The translations under genes were made by a program, and so were the position numbers. The notes below the pieces were generated by a model that was not told where the DNA came from, searched no databases, and saw only the letters and a list, made by a program, of their open reading frames with translations. A DNA stretch of 64,000 bases from Schaalia sp. ZJ405. Its GTDB lineage: Bacteria; Actinomycetota; Actinomycetes; Actinomycetales; Actinomycetaceae. Positions 56,013 through 64,000 of the stretch are shown piece by piece; position 1 is the stretch's first letter; each line of letters begins with the position of its first letter. The stretch is from positions 744,001 to 808,000 of the forward strand of contig NZ_CP064952.1 of assembly GCF_011038885.2 (NCBI RefSeq), given 5' to 3'.

Positions 56013-57254
56013 GTGTCAAATGCACCCAGAGACCGTCGCACCCGGACGCACTGGGGCGATGATGATTCGCTAACCCCGATCCTCCATGTCGACATGGATT
56101 CCTTCTTCGCACAGGTTGAACTCCTCGAACACCCGGAGCTCCAGGGAAAGCCCCTGATTGTTGGGGGACGTGGAAACCGCGGCGTCGTCACCTCTGCGAC
56201 CTACGAGGCGCGTGCCCTGGGGGTTCGCGCCGGAATGCCGATGGCGCAGGCTCGGGCTCTGTGCCCCAACGCGCAGATTGTTGCGGGAAGTCACCACATC
56301 TACGGACGTTATTCGCGGCGAGTGATTGATGTTTTGTCGCAGGTGACGCCCGTCCTTGAACAAGTCAGTATCGACGAGGCCTTTCTCGACGTGTCGGGGG
56401 CGCGTAAACGACTGGGAACTCCCGTTGAAATCGGACGGCTCGTGAGGAAACGTATCAGGGACGAGGTCGGACTTCCGGCGTCCGTGGGAATTGCAGCAAC
56501 GAAGTCCGTTGCCAAGATCGCCTCGGCGAATGCGAAGCCCGATGGGCTGTTACTGATCCCCGAACAGAGGACGACGGACTTTCTTCACGGCCTACCTGTG
56601 GGGGCGCTGTGGGGTGTTGGAGGGAAAACTGCGTCAATCCTTGACCGGGAAGGAGTTGAGACGATCGGTGATCTTGCGCGACTGCCGATGACGCGTCTTA
56701 ACAAGCTCCTCGGCGCTGCATCGGCGTACCAGCTCCACCAACTCGCGTGGGGGATTGACCCGCGTCCGGTGAGTGGGAATCGGCAGGAAAAATCCGTGGG
56801 AACGGAAACAACCTTTCCTCGCGATATTACACGTCGGGAAGAGATTGAGAGGTTCATTCTCGATGCGGCGCATCAGTGCGCTCAACGGTTGAGGGCCCAC
56901 GGATATGTTGCGTGGACGGTCGCTATCAAAGTACGCGACGCATCATTTCATACGGTGACGAGGTCTGTGACGCTGTCAGCTCCCACTGACGTGGGACGCG
57001 ATATTGCGGATGCCGCGCGGATGCTTTTTGATCGTTACACGATTCCGAGCGGAGGGATCCGGTTGTGTGGAGTTCGCGCTGAGGGGTTGCAGCTACGCTC
57101 CCGCGGGGTTGCGGTGCCGCTGGATACGAACGAGAAAATTCTTGAGAGTGAACGGGCGATGGATCGGGTTGTTGAAAGATTCGGCAAGTATTCGATTGTT
57201 CCGGCCTCGCTCCTTGTGGACGGTCGGACCAAAGACGGAAGCTCTGAGCGATAA
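56013..57254 (+). CDS. dinB: DNA polymerase IV
   Basis: 413 residues from GTG 56013, with GGAAGGAGGA directly upstream. Y-family: ILHVDMDSFFAQVELLEHPEL, TSATYEARALGVRAGMPMAQA, YSRRVIDVLSQVTPVLEQVSIDEAFLDVSG; the fingers and thumb follow, ending with the little finger domain after SVGTETTFPRDI. Error-prone lesion bypass. No LexA box is seen in the 48 bases between it and the divergent gene, so SOS control is not supported here. Confidence 0.94.
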   Translation: MSNAPRDRRTRTHWGDDDSLTPILHVDMDSFFAQVELLEHPELQGKPLIVGGRGNRGVVTSATYEARALGVRAGMPMAQARALCPNAQIVAGSHHIYGRYSRRVIDVLSQVTPVLEQVSIDEAFLDVSGARKRLGTPVEIGRLVRKRIRDEVGLPASVGIAATKSVAKIASANAKPDGLLLIPEQRTTDFLHGLPVGALWGVGGKTASILDREGVETIGDLARLPMTRLNKLLGAASAYQLHQLAWGIDPRPVSGNRQEKSVGTETTFPRDITRREEIERFILDAAHQCAQRLRAHGYVAWTVAIKVRDASFHTVTRSVTLSAPTDVGRDIADAARMLFDRYTIPSGGIRLCGVRAEGLQLRSRGVAVPLDTNEKILESERAMDRVVERFGKYSIVPASLLVDGRTKDGSSER

Positions 57255-57303
57255 TGACATGTAGAATATGTGATGCCGTTAACGAGAGGTGAGGAGGTGC
57301 GCG

Positions 57304-57774
57304 ATGGCTCTTTCGGAGTATGAAAAACACGTACTCGAACAGATGGAAGCCGAGCTTCGGCGCGGGGACCCCGAGCTTGTCACGAATATGCGTATCCCTT
57401 ACACAGCAGCTGAATCCCCTGAACGTCCGCAAGGTGATCGTGAGGAAGTGGCCGCGGGAGGTCTCTCGCCTCGCAAGTTGGCGATCGGCATGCTCCTTGT
57501 GGTTGTTGGCTTGTGTGTCCTCATTGGTGCCGTCTCATTGGGATATTCGGTGGTGTCGATCGTCATGGGAGTTGCAGGGTTCGCTGTGATGTTCGGCGGA
57601 GTTCTTTACGCGCTTGCCCCCACGCGACGTCGTTCTCGTCAAGCCGCGGGGGAAGACCTGCGCGAAGCATCGTCTGGGAAGAAGCGTGCGAAGAAGGTGC
57701 GCGAACAATCCGCGTGGGAGAAATTCCTCGCTGATCAAGAACGTCGCTGGGACGAGAGGCATTCAGACGACTGA
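57304..57774 (+). CDS. DUF3040 membrane protein
   Basis: 156 residues. Starts MALSEYEKHVLEQMEAELRRGDPEL, the DUF3040 signature, then two membrane segments (about 60-80 and 85-105). The C-terminal part is basic. Small actinobacterial protein of unknown function; the gene commonly lies near dinB and mraZ. A clear terminator follows. Confidence 0.85.
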   Translation: MALSEYEKHVLEQMEAELRRGDPELVTNMRIPYTAAESPERPQGDREEVAAGGLSPRKLAIGMLLVVVGLCVLIGAVSLGYSVVSIVMGVAGFAVMFGGVLYALAPTRRRSRQAAGEDLREASSGKKRAKKVREQSAWEKFLADQERRWDERHSDD

Positions 57775-57865
57775 TCGCCTCCATGCGTGGTGGACGTTGA
57801 TGTTCGGCCACGCGTGTGCGTGAAGATGATGCTCCACCGTCTATGCGGTGACAGTTTTTGTGCGT

Positions 57866-57887
57866 GACAGCGCGCTGTCCGTTTTTT
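57866..57887 (+). terminator. Rho-independent terminator of DUF3040 gene
   Basis: GACAG-CGCG-CTGTC (57866-57879) is followed by CG and TTTTTT (57882-57887). It ends transcription ahead of the dcw promoter. Confidence 0.8.
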
Positions 57888-57904
57888 AGTGCGGCATGAG
57901 TTCT

Positions 57905-57924
57905 CACTCCACGTCACTCCACGT
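57905..57924. repeat. Two tandem CACTCCACGT units
   Basis: Perfect 10-bp direct duplication with looser copies (ACCACGTCGC, TCCACG) following. Too short to call an array. Confidence 0.4.
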
Positions 57925-58066
57925 CGCTTCACCACGTCGCTCCACGAGAGCTCCCCACCATCCACCAATCGCACCCGCGCGTCGCATTGTTGCGGCCTGA
58001 GCGCGGAGTCCACAACCCCCTGAGGCGAACGTTTGCGAAGAAAAATCGCCGATGTCTGAAAAACTT

Positions 58067-58082
58067 CCCCACTTTTCCCCAC
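58067..58082 (-). promoter_or_regulatory. Upstream MraZ boxes, minus orientation
   Basis: CCCCAC at 58067-58072 and 58077-58082, a 10-base period; on the minus strand this reads GTGGGGAAAAGTGGGG, the same layout as the boxes by the mraZ promoter. Confidence 0.55.
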
Positions 58083-58164
58083 CGGAATTTTCCTAGGCAT
58101 TTCAAGAGCTTAGGCCCACATTTCGATGAAAATCCTGAGTGTTTTGGTGTCAAATGACCATTGT

Positions 58165-58192
58165 GTGGGGTAAAGTGGGGAACAATGTGGAG
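58165..58192 (+). promoter_or_regulatory. MraZ autoregulatory boxes
   Basis: GTGGGG (58165-58170), GTGGGG (58175-58180) and GTGGAG (58187-58192). MraZ is known to bind tandem TGGG-type repeats spaced by one helical turn ahead of its own gene. A TAAAGT hexamer (58171-58176) between the first two boxes could be the -10 element, which binding would cover. Confidence 0.75.
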
Positions 58193-58208
58193 CAGGGGAG
58201 GGGGAGAC

Positions 58209-58640
58209 ATGTTCCTGGGAACGTACGAGCCGAAGCTCGACGACAAAGGGCGAGTGTTCCTCCCTGCCAAATTCCGTGAAGAAATGGAAGGGGGAATTGT
58301 CCTCACCCGCGGCCAGGAGCACTGCATCTACGCGTTTCCGGCAGCGGAGTTCGAAGAGATGACGAAAGAGCTTCGTCGTGCGCCGCTGTCATCCAAACAG
58401 GCACGCGACTGGATTCGCGTCATGCTCTCGGGGGCTTACAAGGAAGTTCCTGACAAACAAGGACGAATCTCAGTTCCCGCCGACCTGCGTTCTTACGCCG
58501 GCCTCGACCGAGAACTCACCGTGATCGGAGCGGGATCACGGGCTGAAATATGGAATTCCGAATCCTGGCGCGAATACCTCGCCGTTCAGGAAGAGGTCTT
58601 CTCCAATACCGCAGACGAAGTCATCCCAGGCATGTTCTAG
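58209..58640 (+). CDS. mraZ: Transcriptional regulator MraZ
   Basis: 143 residues. Double AbrB-like fold: [25 protein letters not shown] and [26 protein letters not shown], the two DxKGR/DxQGR loops. Represses the dcw cluster through GTGGGG repeats found just upstream. The short ATG start after GGGGGAG is used; a longer TTG frame exists from 58161. Confidence 0.95.
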   Translation: MFLGTYEPKLDDKGRVFLPAKFREEMEGGIVLTRGQEHCIYAFPAAEFEEMTKELRRAPLSSKQARDWIRVMLSGAYKEVPDKQGRISVPADLRSYAGLDRELTVIGAGSRAEIWNSESWREYLAVQEEVFSNTADEVIPGMF

Positions 58641-58787
58641 TCCCGCACACCGAGGTCTCTGCCCGATGTTGCGACATCACTTCCCCGATGGCGCAACACG
58701 GTTAGGGACCTGGGCGTACGGAAAGACCACGCCACCTCAAAACATCGACAACTTTCCTCACGCGAAACAACAGAAAGGGGGGACAGC

Positions 58788-59822
58788 ATGGAGGATCAGC
58801 GATCCGACGCTCGCCGCGACATCGATGGGCAAGCGTCCACCGATCGACCGACCGCGCAACGTCACATTCCTGTGTTGCTTGATCAGTGCCTCACACTGCT
58901 GGCCCCCGCATTGAAGTCGAGCCCCCGAGAAGGCGGCCCCGTCCTCGTTGATGGAACCTTGGGAATGGGAGGCCACAGCGAAGCGGCCCTCGCCCGCTTT
59001 CCCTCGCTACGCGTTATTGGAATCGACCGGGACCCTCAGGCCATTGAACTCGCCACTGAGAGGCTGGGGCCATTCGGCCCCCGTTTCACCCCGGTGCTGA
59101 CGACCTACGACACCATCCCCGACACGATTGCGTCGCTGGGAATTGATGATGTGGACGGCATACTCCTTGACTTGGGTGTCTCTTCCCTTCAGCTTGACGA
59201 GGCCGAGCGCGGCTTTTCCTACGCCCACGATGCGCCGCTGGACATGCGGATGAACCCGCAGGTCGGGCGCTCAGCCGCTCAGCTTCTCGCCGAAGAAGAC
59301 GAGCGTGAAATTGCTCGAATCCTTCGGGTCTACGGCGAAGAAAAATTTGCGAGCAAAATTGCCCGTGAGATCGTTTCGCGACGCCAGAAAGCGCCATTGA
59401 CGAGGACGAGCGAACTGTCGCAACTCGTGAAGGACTCGATTCCTGCGCCTGCGCGACGAAGTGGAGGGAATCCGTCGAAGCGGACATTTCAGGCTCTGCG
59501 CATTGGAGTCAACGATGAGTTGACGATCCTTGAACGGGCAATTCCCTGCGCCTTGGAGAGCCTACGAATCGGGGGGCGCATCGTCGTTGAGGCGTACCAG
59601 TCACTCGAAGATCGCATAGTGAAGAACATCTTTCGTCAGGGAGCCCAAGACAACGCTCCCTCGGGACTCCCCGTGGTCCCCGAGGGGATGGGGCCTCGTC
59701 TGAGCCTCCTGACCCGTAAAGCCGTCAGAGCTGACGAAGCTGAACTGCACGCAAATCCACGTTCAGCGCCGGTACGACTGCGCGGCGCCGAACTGATCCG
59801 CCCGTGGAAGGACAACACATGA
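58788..59822 (+). CDS. rsmH: 16S rRNA (cytosine-1402-N4)-methyltransferase
   Basis: 344 residues. HIPVLLDQCLTLLAP start, SAM site VDGTLGMGGHSEAALAR, DGILLDLGVSSLQLDEAERGFSY and the C-terminal SRRQKAPLTRTSELSQLV region. Methylates C1402 near the P site. GGGGGGACAGC precedes the ATG. Two repeat cores lie in it (58940, 59400), translated VLVDG and TRTSE. Overlaps ftsL by ATGA. Confidence 0.95.
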   Translation: MEDQRSDARRDIDGQASTDRPTAQRHIPVLLDQCLTLLAPALKSSPREGGPVLVDGTLGMGGHSEAALARFPSLRVIGIDRDPQAIELATERLGPFGPRFTPVLTTYDTIPDTIASLGIDDVDGILLDLGVSSLQLDEAERGFSYAHDAPLDMRMNPQVGRSAAQLLAEEDEREIARILRVYGEEKFASKIAREIVSRRQKAPLTRTSELSQLVKDSIPAPARRSGGNPSKRTFQALRIGVNDELTILERAIPCALESLRIGGRIVVEAYQSLEDRIVKNIFRQGAQDNAPSGLPVVPEGMGPRLSLLTRKAVRADEAELHANPRSAPVRLRGAELIRPWKDNT

Positions 59823-60211
59823 GCGCCGCGCAAGCTGCAACACGTCCGGCATCACGTCCTCAACGACTTCATGCTGAGGAACGCGAATTACGGATCATCG
59901 AAGGACAACGATCCGGCAGGTCCTATCTTGTTGTTGCCGCAATCACCATTGTGGTCATCGTTGTCGCGGTCGTGTCATCGATGGTGTTGAACACACGAAT
60001 GGCTCAAACGTCTTTCGCGATCCGTGAGCAACAGCTCCTGCTCAACGAACTCGACGCCCAGGCATGGTCCCTGCAAGCGCGGTTGGAAAGCGCTGCATCA
60101 CCGGCTGCTCTTGAGAAGGCAGCGAAGGAACACGGAATGGTTCCGTCGGGTTCGACGGGCTTCATCACGTTGAAGACGGGTACTGTCGAGGGTGGCGCTC
60201 CGGCGAACTAG
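59819..60211 (+). CDS. FtsL-like cell-division protein
   Basis: 130 residues. Short basic N-terminus, a single membrane span (about 39-61, YLVVAAITIVVIVVAVVSSMVL), then a heptad-like helix (REQQLLLNELDAQAWSLQARLESAASPAALEKAAKE) and a short end. Size, topology and position between rsmH and ftsI are those of FtsL, a divisome scaffold that pairs with FtsB. Sequence alone is weak in this family. ATGA overlap with rsmH. Confidence 0.8.
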   Translation: MSAAQAATRPASRPQRLHAEERELRIIEGQRSGRSYLVVAAITIVVIVVAVVSSMVLNTRMAQTSFAIREQQLLLNELDAQAWSLQARLESAASPAALEKAAKEHGMVPSGSTGFITLKTGTVEGGAPAN

Positions 60212-60227
60212 ATAAGGAGGGGCGGCG

Positions 60228-61958
60228 GTGTCACAAGCCAAGCGATCACGCTGGATCCTTTTCGTCCTCATCATCATGCTCTCACTGTGCGGGGTACGCC
60301 TCGTGAGCCTACAGATTGTTGAGGGGCCGACGCTTGCCGCGGAAGGTCAGGCCGTGCGGACGCAGCGTTCAGACGTTGCCGCTCGGCGGGGAAAAATCAT
60401 GGATGCCACAGGCGTGGTTTTAGCTGATTCAATCCTCACGTACGACATTGCTGTTAACCAGGTGAACATTCGGTCCTATGTTCACTACGACAAAGAGGGC
60501 AATGTCGTTGGTCGCGGACCGGCTGAAGCGGCCCGCCAGCTCGCCGGCCTCCTCGATATGGATGCGGCGGAGCTGGGAGGTCTGCTCATCGGTGACTCCA
60601 CCTACTCCTACATCAAACGCAATGTCGACGCGGTGACTTTTCGTCAGATCCGCGCATTAAATATTTTCGGAATCGAATGGGAAACCGTGTATCAGCGGAT
60701 CTACCCCAACGGGAATACGGCAGCTTCGGTCATCGGGACGATCGACGCTCAAGGGGTGGGTTCGTCAGGAATCGAATCTCAGTACGATACCTTGCTTCAA
60801 GGAACACCGGGTGCTGAGGCTTTTGAGATCGCTCCTAATGGGGCGGTCATGCCCGGTGGGAAGAAAACGATCGTCGAACCAACTGACGGGGGATCGGTCA
60901 CGCTGACGCTGCATGCGGATCTCCAGCACGTCGTTCAGAAATTGCTTGACGAGCGGGTGAACCAACACAACGCCGACTGGGGTGCCGTCGTCATTCAAGA
61001 CGTGTCAACCGGTCAGGTCCTCGTCATGGCGGACTCGAACCTCACTGAGCCGAATCGCTCGAAAGTGCAGCCCGTCTCAGCGGTTCAGTACGCTTTTGAG
61101 CCGGGGTCGGTCGGCAAAGTTCTGACCTTTGCCACCGCGTTGGACGCGGGCGTGATTTCACCGACCTCTGTGTTCACCGTGCCATATTCGATTGAGCCGC
61201 CTGATGCTGGGGGGCCGATTGTTGACTTCCACGATCACCCGACGGAGCCGTTGACTGCAACGGGGATCCTCGCCGCATCCTTCAACACGGGAACCGTGTT
61301 TGTTGGGGAAAAGCTGTCAAGCCAGCAGCGCTACGACATGATGAGGAAGTTTGGTCTGGGTGAAAAAACAGGAATCGAGCTTCCCGGTGAGAGCTCCGGG
61401 CTCTTGCCGCCGGCAAGTCAATGGGTTGGGCGAGACCGCTACGTCAACATGTTCGGCCAGGCGTACATGATCAGTGCTCTTCAACAGTCCTCGATCATGG
61501 CCACCCTCGGCAACGGCGGTGTGCGGACTCCACCGCGGATCGTGAAATCGTGGACGAATGCGGATGGCACGGTGGAAACTCCCGAGGCTCCCGAACCCGT
61601 TCAGGTGCTCAGCAAGGACACGGCAGCGACCGTGGTCAAAATGATGGAGTCCGTTGTTGTTGGCGACATCGGAACGGCGAGCACTGCGCGTGTCGATGGG
61701 TACCGCATCGCAATGAAAACCGGTACAGCGGAAATCGTCGTCCAAGGCGATTCTGGGCTTGTGTCGACATCCGCTGGGGTTGTTCCAGCGGATGCGCCGA
61801 GACTGGCGATTTCTGTTGTCTTGTACAAGCCGAAGTCCGGCGGAGTTTCCTCGTGGTCTGCTGTCCCGTTCTTTGGTGATATCACCAGGCAGGCGGTGCG
61901 TATCCTGGGAATCCCCGCCTCCGAACCGGCAACGGATCTCTACCCGACAAGGCCGTGA
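60228..61958 (+). CDS. ftsI: Peptidoglycan D,D-transpeptidase FtsI (PBP2-type class B)
   Basis: 576 residues from GTG, with AAGGAGG upstream. N-terminal membrane anchor (about 8-28), a dimerization domain (RRGKIMDATGVVLADSILTYDIAVN), then the penicillin-binding domain with SxxK at Ser294-Lys297 (EPGSVGKV), SxN at about 351 (SFNTG) and KTGT at about 497. Cross-links septal peptidoglycan. In the usual dcw order murE follows; here murF comes next after an 86-base gap. Confidence 0.95.
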   Translation: MSQAKRSRWILFVLIIMLSLCGVRLVSLQIVEGPTLAAEGQAVRTQRSDVAARRGKIMDATGVVLADSILTYDIAVNQVNIRSYVHYDKEGNVVGRGPAEAARQLAGLLDMDAAELGGLLIGDSTYSYIKRNVDAVTFRQIRALNIFGIEWETVYQRIYPNGNTAASVIGTIDAQGVGSSGIESQYDTLLQGTPGAEAFEIAPNGAVMPGGKKTIVEPTDGGSVTLTLHADLQHVVQKLLDERVNQHNADWGAVVIQDVSTGQVLVMADSNLTEPNRSKVQPVSAVQYAFEPGSVGKVLTFATALDAGVISPTSVFTVPYSIEPPDAGGPIVDFHDHPTEPLTATGILAASFNTGTVFVGEKLSSQQRYDMMRKFGLGEKTGIELPGESSGLLPPASQWVGRDRYVNMFGQAYMISALQQSSIMATLGNGGVRTPPRIVKSWTNADGTVETPEAPEPVQVLSKDTAATVVKMMESVVVGDIGTASTARVDGYRIAMKTGTAEIVVQGDSGLVSTSAGVVPADAPRLAISVVLYKPKSGGVSSWSAVPFFGDITRQAVRILGIPASEPATDLYPTRP

Positions 61959-62044
61959 TGAAAAGCTGGGTGGTACGCGCGCCATTTTGGTCTCGGAAGC
62001 AAAACAGCTGAGAATAAGACGACGAAATAATCTGAGGGAGGAAC

Positions 62045-63523
62045 ATGATCCGGTCAACACAGTGGATCGCCCACGCTGTCAACGGCACGGTTGTGGGTCG
62101 TGAAGCATCAGTGACAGGACCGGTCATTACCGATTCGCGACTTGCCGAGGACGGCTCCCTCTACATCGCACGGCGTGGAGAAAATTCCGACGGGCACGCC
62201 TATGTTGCTTCAGCCCGAAAAGCCGGTAGCGTTGCCGCCATCGTTGAGCGTGCTGATGAACTGGCCGACGATCCCGATTTTCCTCAAATTGTTGTTGATG
62301 ATTCAACTCTGGCTCTGGGGCGACTGGCACATGCCCACCTTGAGGACCTGCGGACCCGCGGTCCCCTTGACGTGATTGCCGTCACGGGATCAGCTGGGAA
62401 AACAACGACGAAAGATCTTCTCCGGCAAATCCTTGGACGTCACGCTCCAACAGTTGGACCCAAACTCTCATTCAATAACGAGGTCGGACTGCCGCTGACG
62501 GTGCTCCAAGCCGACGAGACGACACGTCACCTGGTTCTCGAAATGGGAGCGAGCGGCCTGGGACATATCGACTACCTCACCTCTATCGCATCACCGGACG
62601 TTGCCATCGTTCTCATGGTTGGACACGCCCACCTGGGGGGCTTTGGATCCGTTGAGGGAATTGCTCAAGCGAAGGCCGAGATCATCCGGGGAAGCAGAGA
62701 AGGCGCAACCGCGATCCTCAACGTGCACGACCCGTACGTTGCCGCAATGGCATCACAGGCCAGGGGACCGGTTGTCACCTTTAGTACCGACCCGAAGATC
62801 GACGCAGATGTACGCGCCGAGTCGATTCGATGCGACGAATCAGGACGACCGACGTTCGTCCTCGTCACCCCTGAAGGACGGGGAGAAGTCACCCTCGCCC
62901 TCGTAGGTGAGCACAACGTACATAACGCTCTTGCGGCAGCCGCAGGTGCGCGTGCAGTGGGACTTGACTTTGACACGATCGTCACGGGCCTTGGGCAGGG
63001 GCAGGCACTGTCACCCCACCGGCTTACTATTTCCGACATCACGGTTGACGGTCATCCCGTGACCCTTGTGGATGATGCCTACAATGCCAACGTGGATTCG
63101 ATGCGAGCTGGTTTCCAGGCACTGGAACATGTCGGTCGGGGACGCCGAAAAATCGCGGTTCTTTCGCAGATGCTTGAACTGGGAGAGGCGAGTGCGTCAA
63201 CGCATCGTGATGTCGGACGTATGGCCCAAGACGCGGGGGTGGACACCCTCATCGCCCTGGGAGACGAGGACGCGCGAGGATATCTCGACGGTGCCGGAAC
63301 CCGCGTATCGGGGACTCACGTGTCAACGGTCGATGAAGCGGTGGATGCCGTGCTGTCAACGCTGACTGATTCAGCTGTCGTCTTCGTCAAGGGATCCTAC
63401 GGATCACACTCGTGGATGGTTGCGGACGCACTCTGTGAACGCGATCAGTCGACGGCGGTCACCGCATCCCCATCCGCATACAGCGATGATGCGCAGTCTT
63501 ATCCCGCAGGAGGCGTCGAATGA
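62045..63523 (+). CDS. murF: UDP-N-acetylmuramoyl-tripeptide-D-alanyl-D-alanine ligase
   Basis: 492 residues. Mur ligase N-terminal domain (IADSRLAEDGSLYIARRGENSDG-like), P-loop VIAVTGSAGKTTTKDLLRQILG, the central FNNEVGLPLTVL and EMGASGLGHIDYLTSIASPDVAIV. C-terminal domain: DDAYNANVDSMRAGFQAL and KGSYGSHSW. Adds D-Ala-D-Ala to the tripeptide precursor. GAGGGAGGAAC precedes the ATG. ATGA overlap with mraY. No murE lies next to it. Confidence 0.95.
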   Translation: MIRSTQWIAHAVNGTVVGREASVTGPVITDSRLAEDGSLYIARRGENSDGHAYVASARKAGSVAAIVERADELADDPDFPQIVVDDSTLALGRLAHAHLEDLRTRGPLDVIAVTGSAGKTTTKDLLRQILGRHAPTVGPKLSFNNEVGLPLTVLQADETTRHLVLEMGASGLGHIDYLTSIASPDVAIVLMVGHAHLGGFGSVEGIAQAKAEIIRGSREGATAILNVHDPYVAAMASQARGPVVTFSTDPKIDADVRAESIRCDESGRPTFVLVTPEGRGEVTLALVGEHNVHNALAAAAGARAVGLDFDTIVTGLGQGQALSPHRLTISDITVDGHPVTLVDDAYNANVDSMRAGFQALEHVGRGRRKIAVLSQMLELGEASASTHRDVGRMAQDAGVDTLIALGDEDARGYLDGAGTRVSGTHVSTVDEAVDAVLSTLTDSAVVFVKGSYGSHSWMVADALCERDQSTAVTASPSAYSDDAQSYPAGGVE

Positions 63524-64000
63524 TTGGGCTCATTCTGGCATTCGCAATTGCGATGGTCCTGTCAATTTCATTGACGCCACTGCTCATTCGATTCCTCATC
63601 ACTCATCAATACGGACAGTTCATCCGCCAAGATGGGCCCACGCAGCACCTGACAAAGCGTGGGACTCCAACAATGGGCGGTCTCGTCATGATCTTTGCAA
63701 CGGTGGTTGCCTGGCTCATCGGATCCTCAATTTCAGGGGCGGGACCATCATGGTCAGGGGTCTGCTTACTCATCCTCTTCGTTGGTCTCGGGATCATCGG
63801 ACTACTTGACGATGGAATCAAAATTATGAGGCAGCGCTCGTTGGGACTTCATCCCGGCGGGAAGATCTTCGGACAGGTGGCCGTTGCCTCACTCTTTGCC
63901 TGGGCGTCCCTGTCCGTACCGAACCGACGCGGCGTGACTCCCGGTTCCTTGGCGATTTCCTTTACCCGTCCTTCGGCACTGACCTTTGCCGTCGCGGGCG
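63520..64000 (+). CDS. mraY: Phospho-N-acetylmuramoyl-pentapeptide-transferase (5' part)
   Basis: The first 160 codons are in the window. Membrane helices alternate with loops; QDGPTQHLTKRGTPTMGGLVMIFATVVAW is the first MraY signature and LGIIGLLDDGIKIMRQRSLGLHPGGKIFGQ the second, with the catalytic Asp pair. Transfers the MurNAc-pentapeptide to undecaprenyl phosphate to make lipid I. ATGA overlap with murF. The right end lies outside the window. Confidence 0.95.
   Translation, partial: MIGLILAFAIAMVLSISLTPLLIRFLITHQYGQFIRQDGPTQHLTKRGTPTMGGLVMIFATVVAWLIGSSISGAGPSWSGVCLLILFVGLGIIGLLDDGIKIMRQRSLGLHPGGKIFGQVAVASLFAWASLSVPNRRGVTPGSLAISFTRPSALTFAVAG

Larger units (their letters stand above)
57775..58208. 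other. 434-bp dcw promoter region
   Basis: Contains the DUF3040 terminator (57866-57887), a short tandem repeat CACTCCACGT x2 (57905-57924) with looser copies to 57946, and two sets of MraZ boxes. No gene seen. Confidence 0.6.

Noticed and set aside
57905..57946. CACTCCACGT units as a repeat array or operator
   Set aside because: Only two perfect units, with the others degenerate; too little to claim a function.
7249..63272. KOPS (FtsK-orienting) or Chi-like explanation of the CGTCCTCGT repeat
   Set aside because: Orientation-dependent signals should be strongly biased to one strand; I count 13 forward and 21 reverse copies within one stretch, including inverted pairs. A weak bias remains possible, so this is set aside rather than excluded.
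1..64000. tRNA, rRNA, CRISPR arrays, insertion sequences, prophage or integrase
   Set aside because: I saw no cloverleaf with a GGTTCGAATC-type arm, no regularly spaced repeats with unique spacers, and no transposase or integrase motifs. Small structured RNAs cannot be excluded by eye.

Overview
The window is about 60% G+C, densely coded and mostly read from the + strand. Its gene content and order are those of an actinobacterium: rimP-nusA-ylxR-infB-rbfA-truB-ribF-rpsO-pnp, then dapB/dapA-RNase J-ftsK-pgsA-clgR-DUF3046-recA-recX-miaB-miaA-hflX-lexA-LysM-nrdR, then mraZ-rsmH-ftsL-ftsI-murF-mraY. Protein flavour, an L-lactate dehydrogenase and many short-leader or leaderless starts suggest a facultatively fermentative member of the Actinomycetaceae. 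I cannot name genus or species from sequence alone.

Layout. 1-3.4 kb (minus strand): the start of an HlyD-like efflux adaptor, a four-cysteine lipoprotein and an AspT/YbjL-type transporter. 3.6-8.4 kb: branched-chain amino acid genes ilvB-ilvN-ilvC and leuB, preceded by a likely leader-peptide attenuator. 8.5-9.6 kb: a divergent lipoprotein. 9.9-20.9 kb: translation and RNA-metabolism genes ending in rpsO and pnp. 21-22 kb: an A+T-richer patch with a second lipoprotein paralogous to the one at 722-1366. 22-28.7 kb: M16 peptidase, dapB, GNAT, dapA, RNase J and a PfkB kinase. 28.7-47.7 kb: DNA translocase, phospholipid synthesis, the recA-recX/lexA SOS core, tRNA modification (miaB, miaA), HflX, a DinG-type helicase, ldh and nrdR. 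47.7-57.8 kb: acyl-CoA synthetase, serA, a HelD-like helicase, PAC2, a spermidine-synthase-like protein, DNA polymerase IV and DUF3040. 57.8-64 kb: the start of the division and cell-wall (dcw) cluster, with mraZ autoregulatory repeats and no murE between ftsI and murF.

How the parts work together. LexA boxes precede recA and fill the lexA/LysM intergenic region, which suggests an SOS circuit including a YneA/ChiZ-type division inhibitor. MraZ boxes precede mraZ. The ilv leader suggests translation-coupled control by branched-chain amino acids.

The most unusual signal is a scattered repeat with core CGTCCTCGT (extended consensus about TCGTCCTCGTYAATGA). I count 34 copies by eye, in both orientations, in genes (at least six different translations) and between genes. 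One copy is paired as a 12-bp inverted repeat after ilvC and another forms a hairpin between ldh and lexA. This resembles DNA uptake sequences of Neisseria and Haemophilus, which I do not know to be described for actinobacteria. A functional role is inference.
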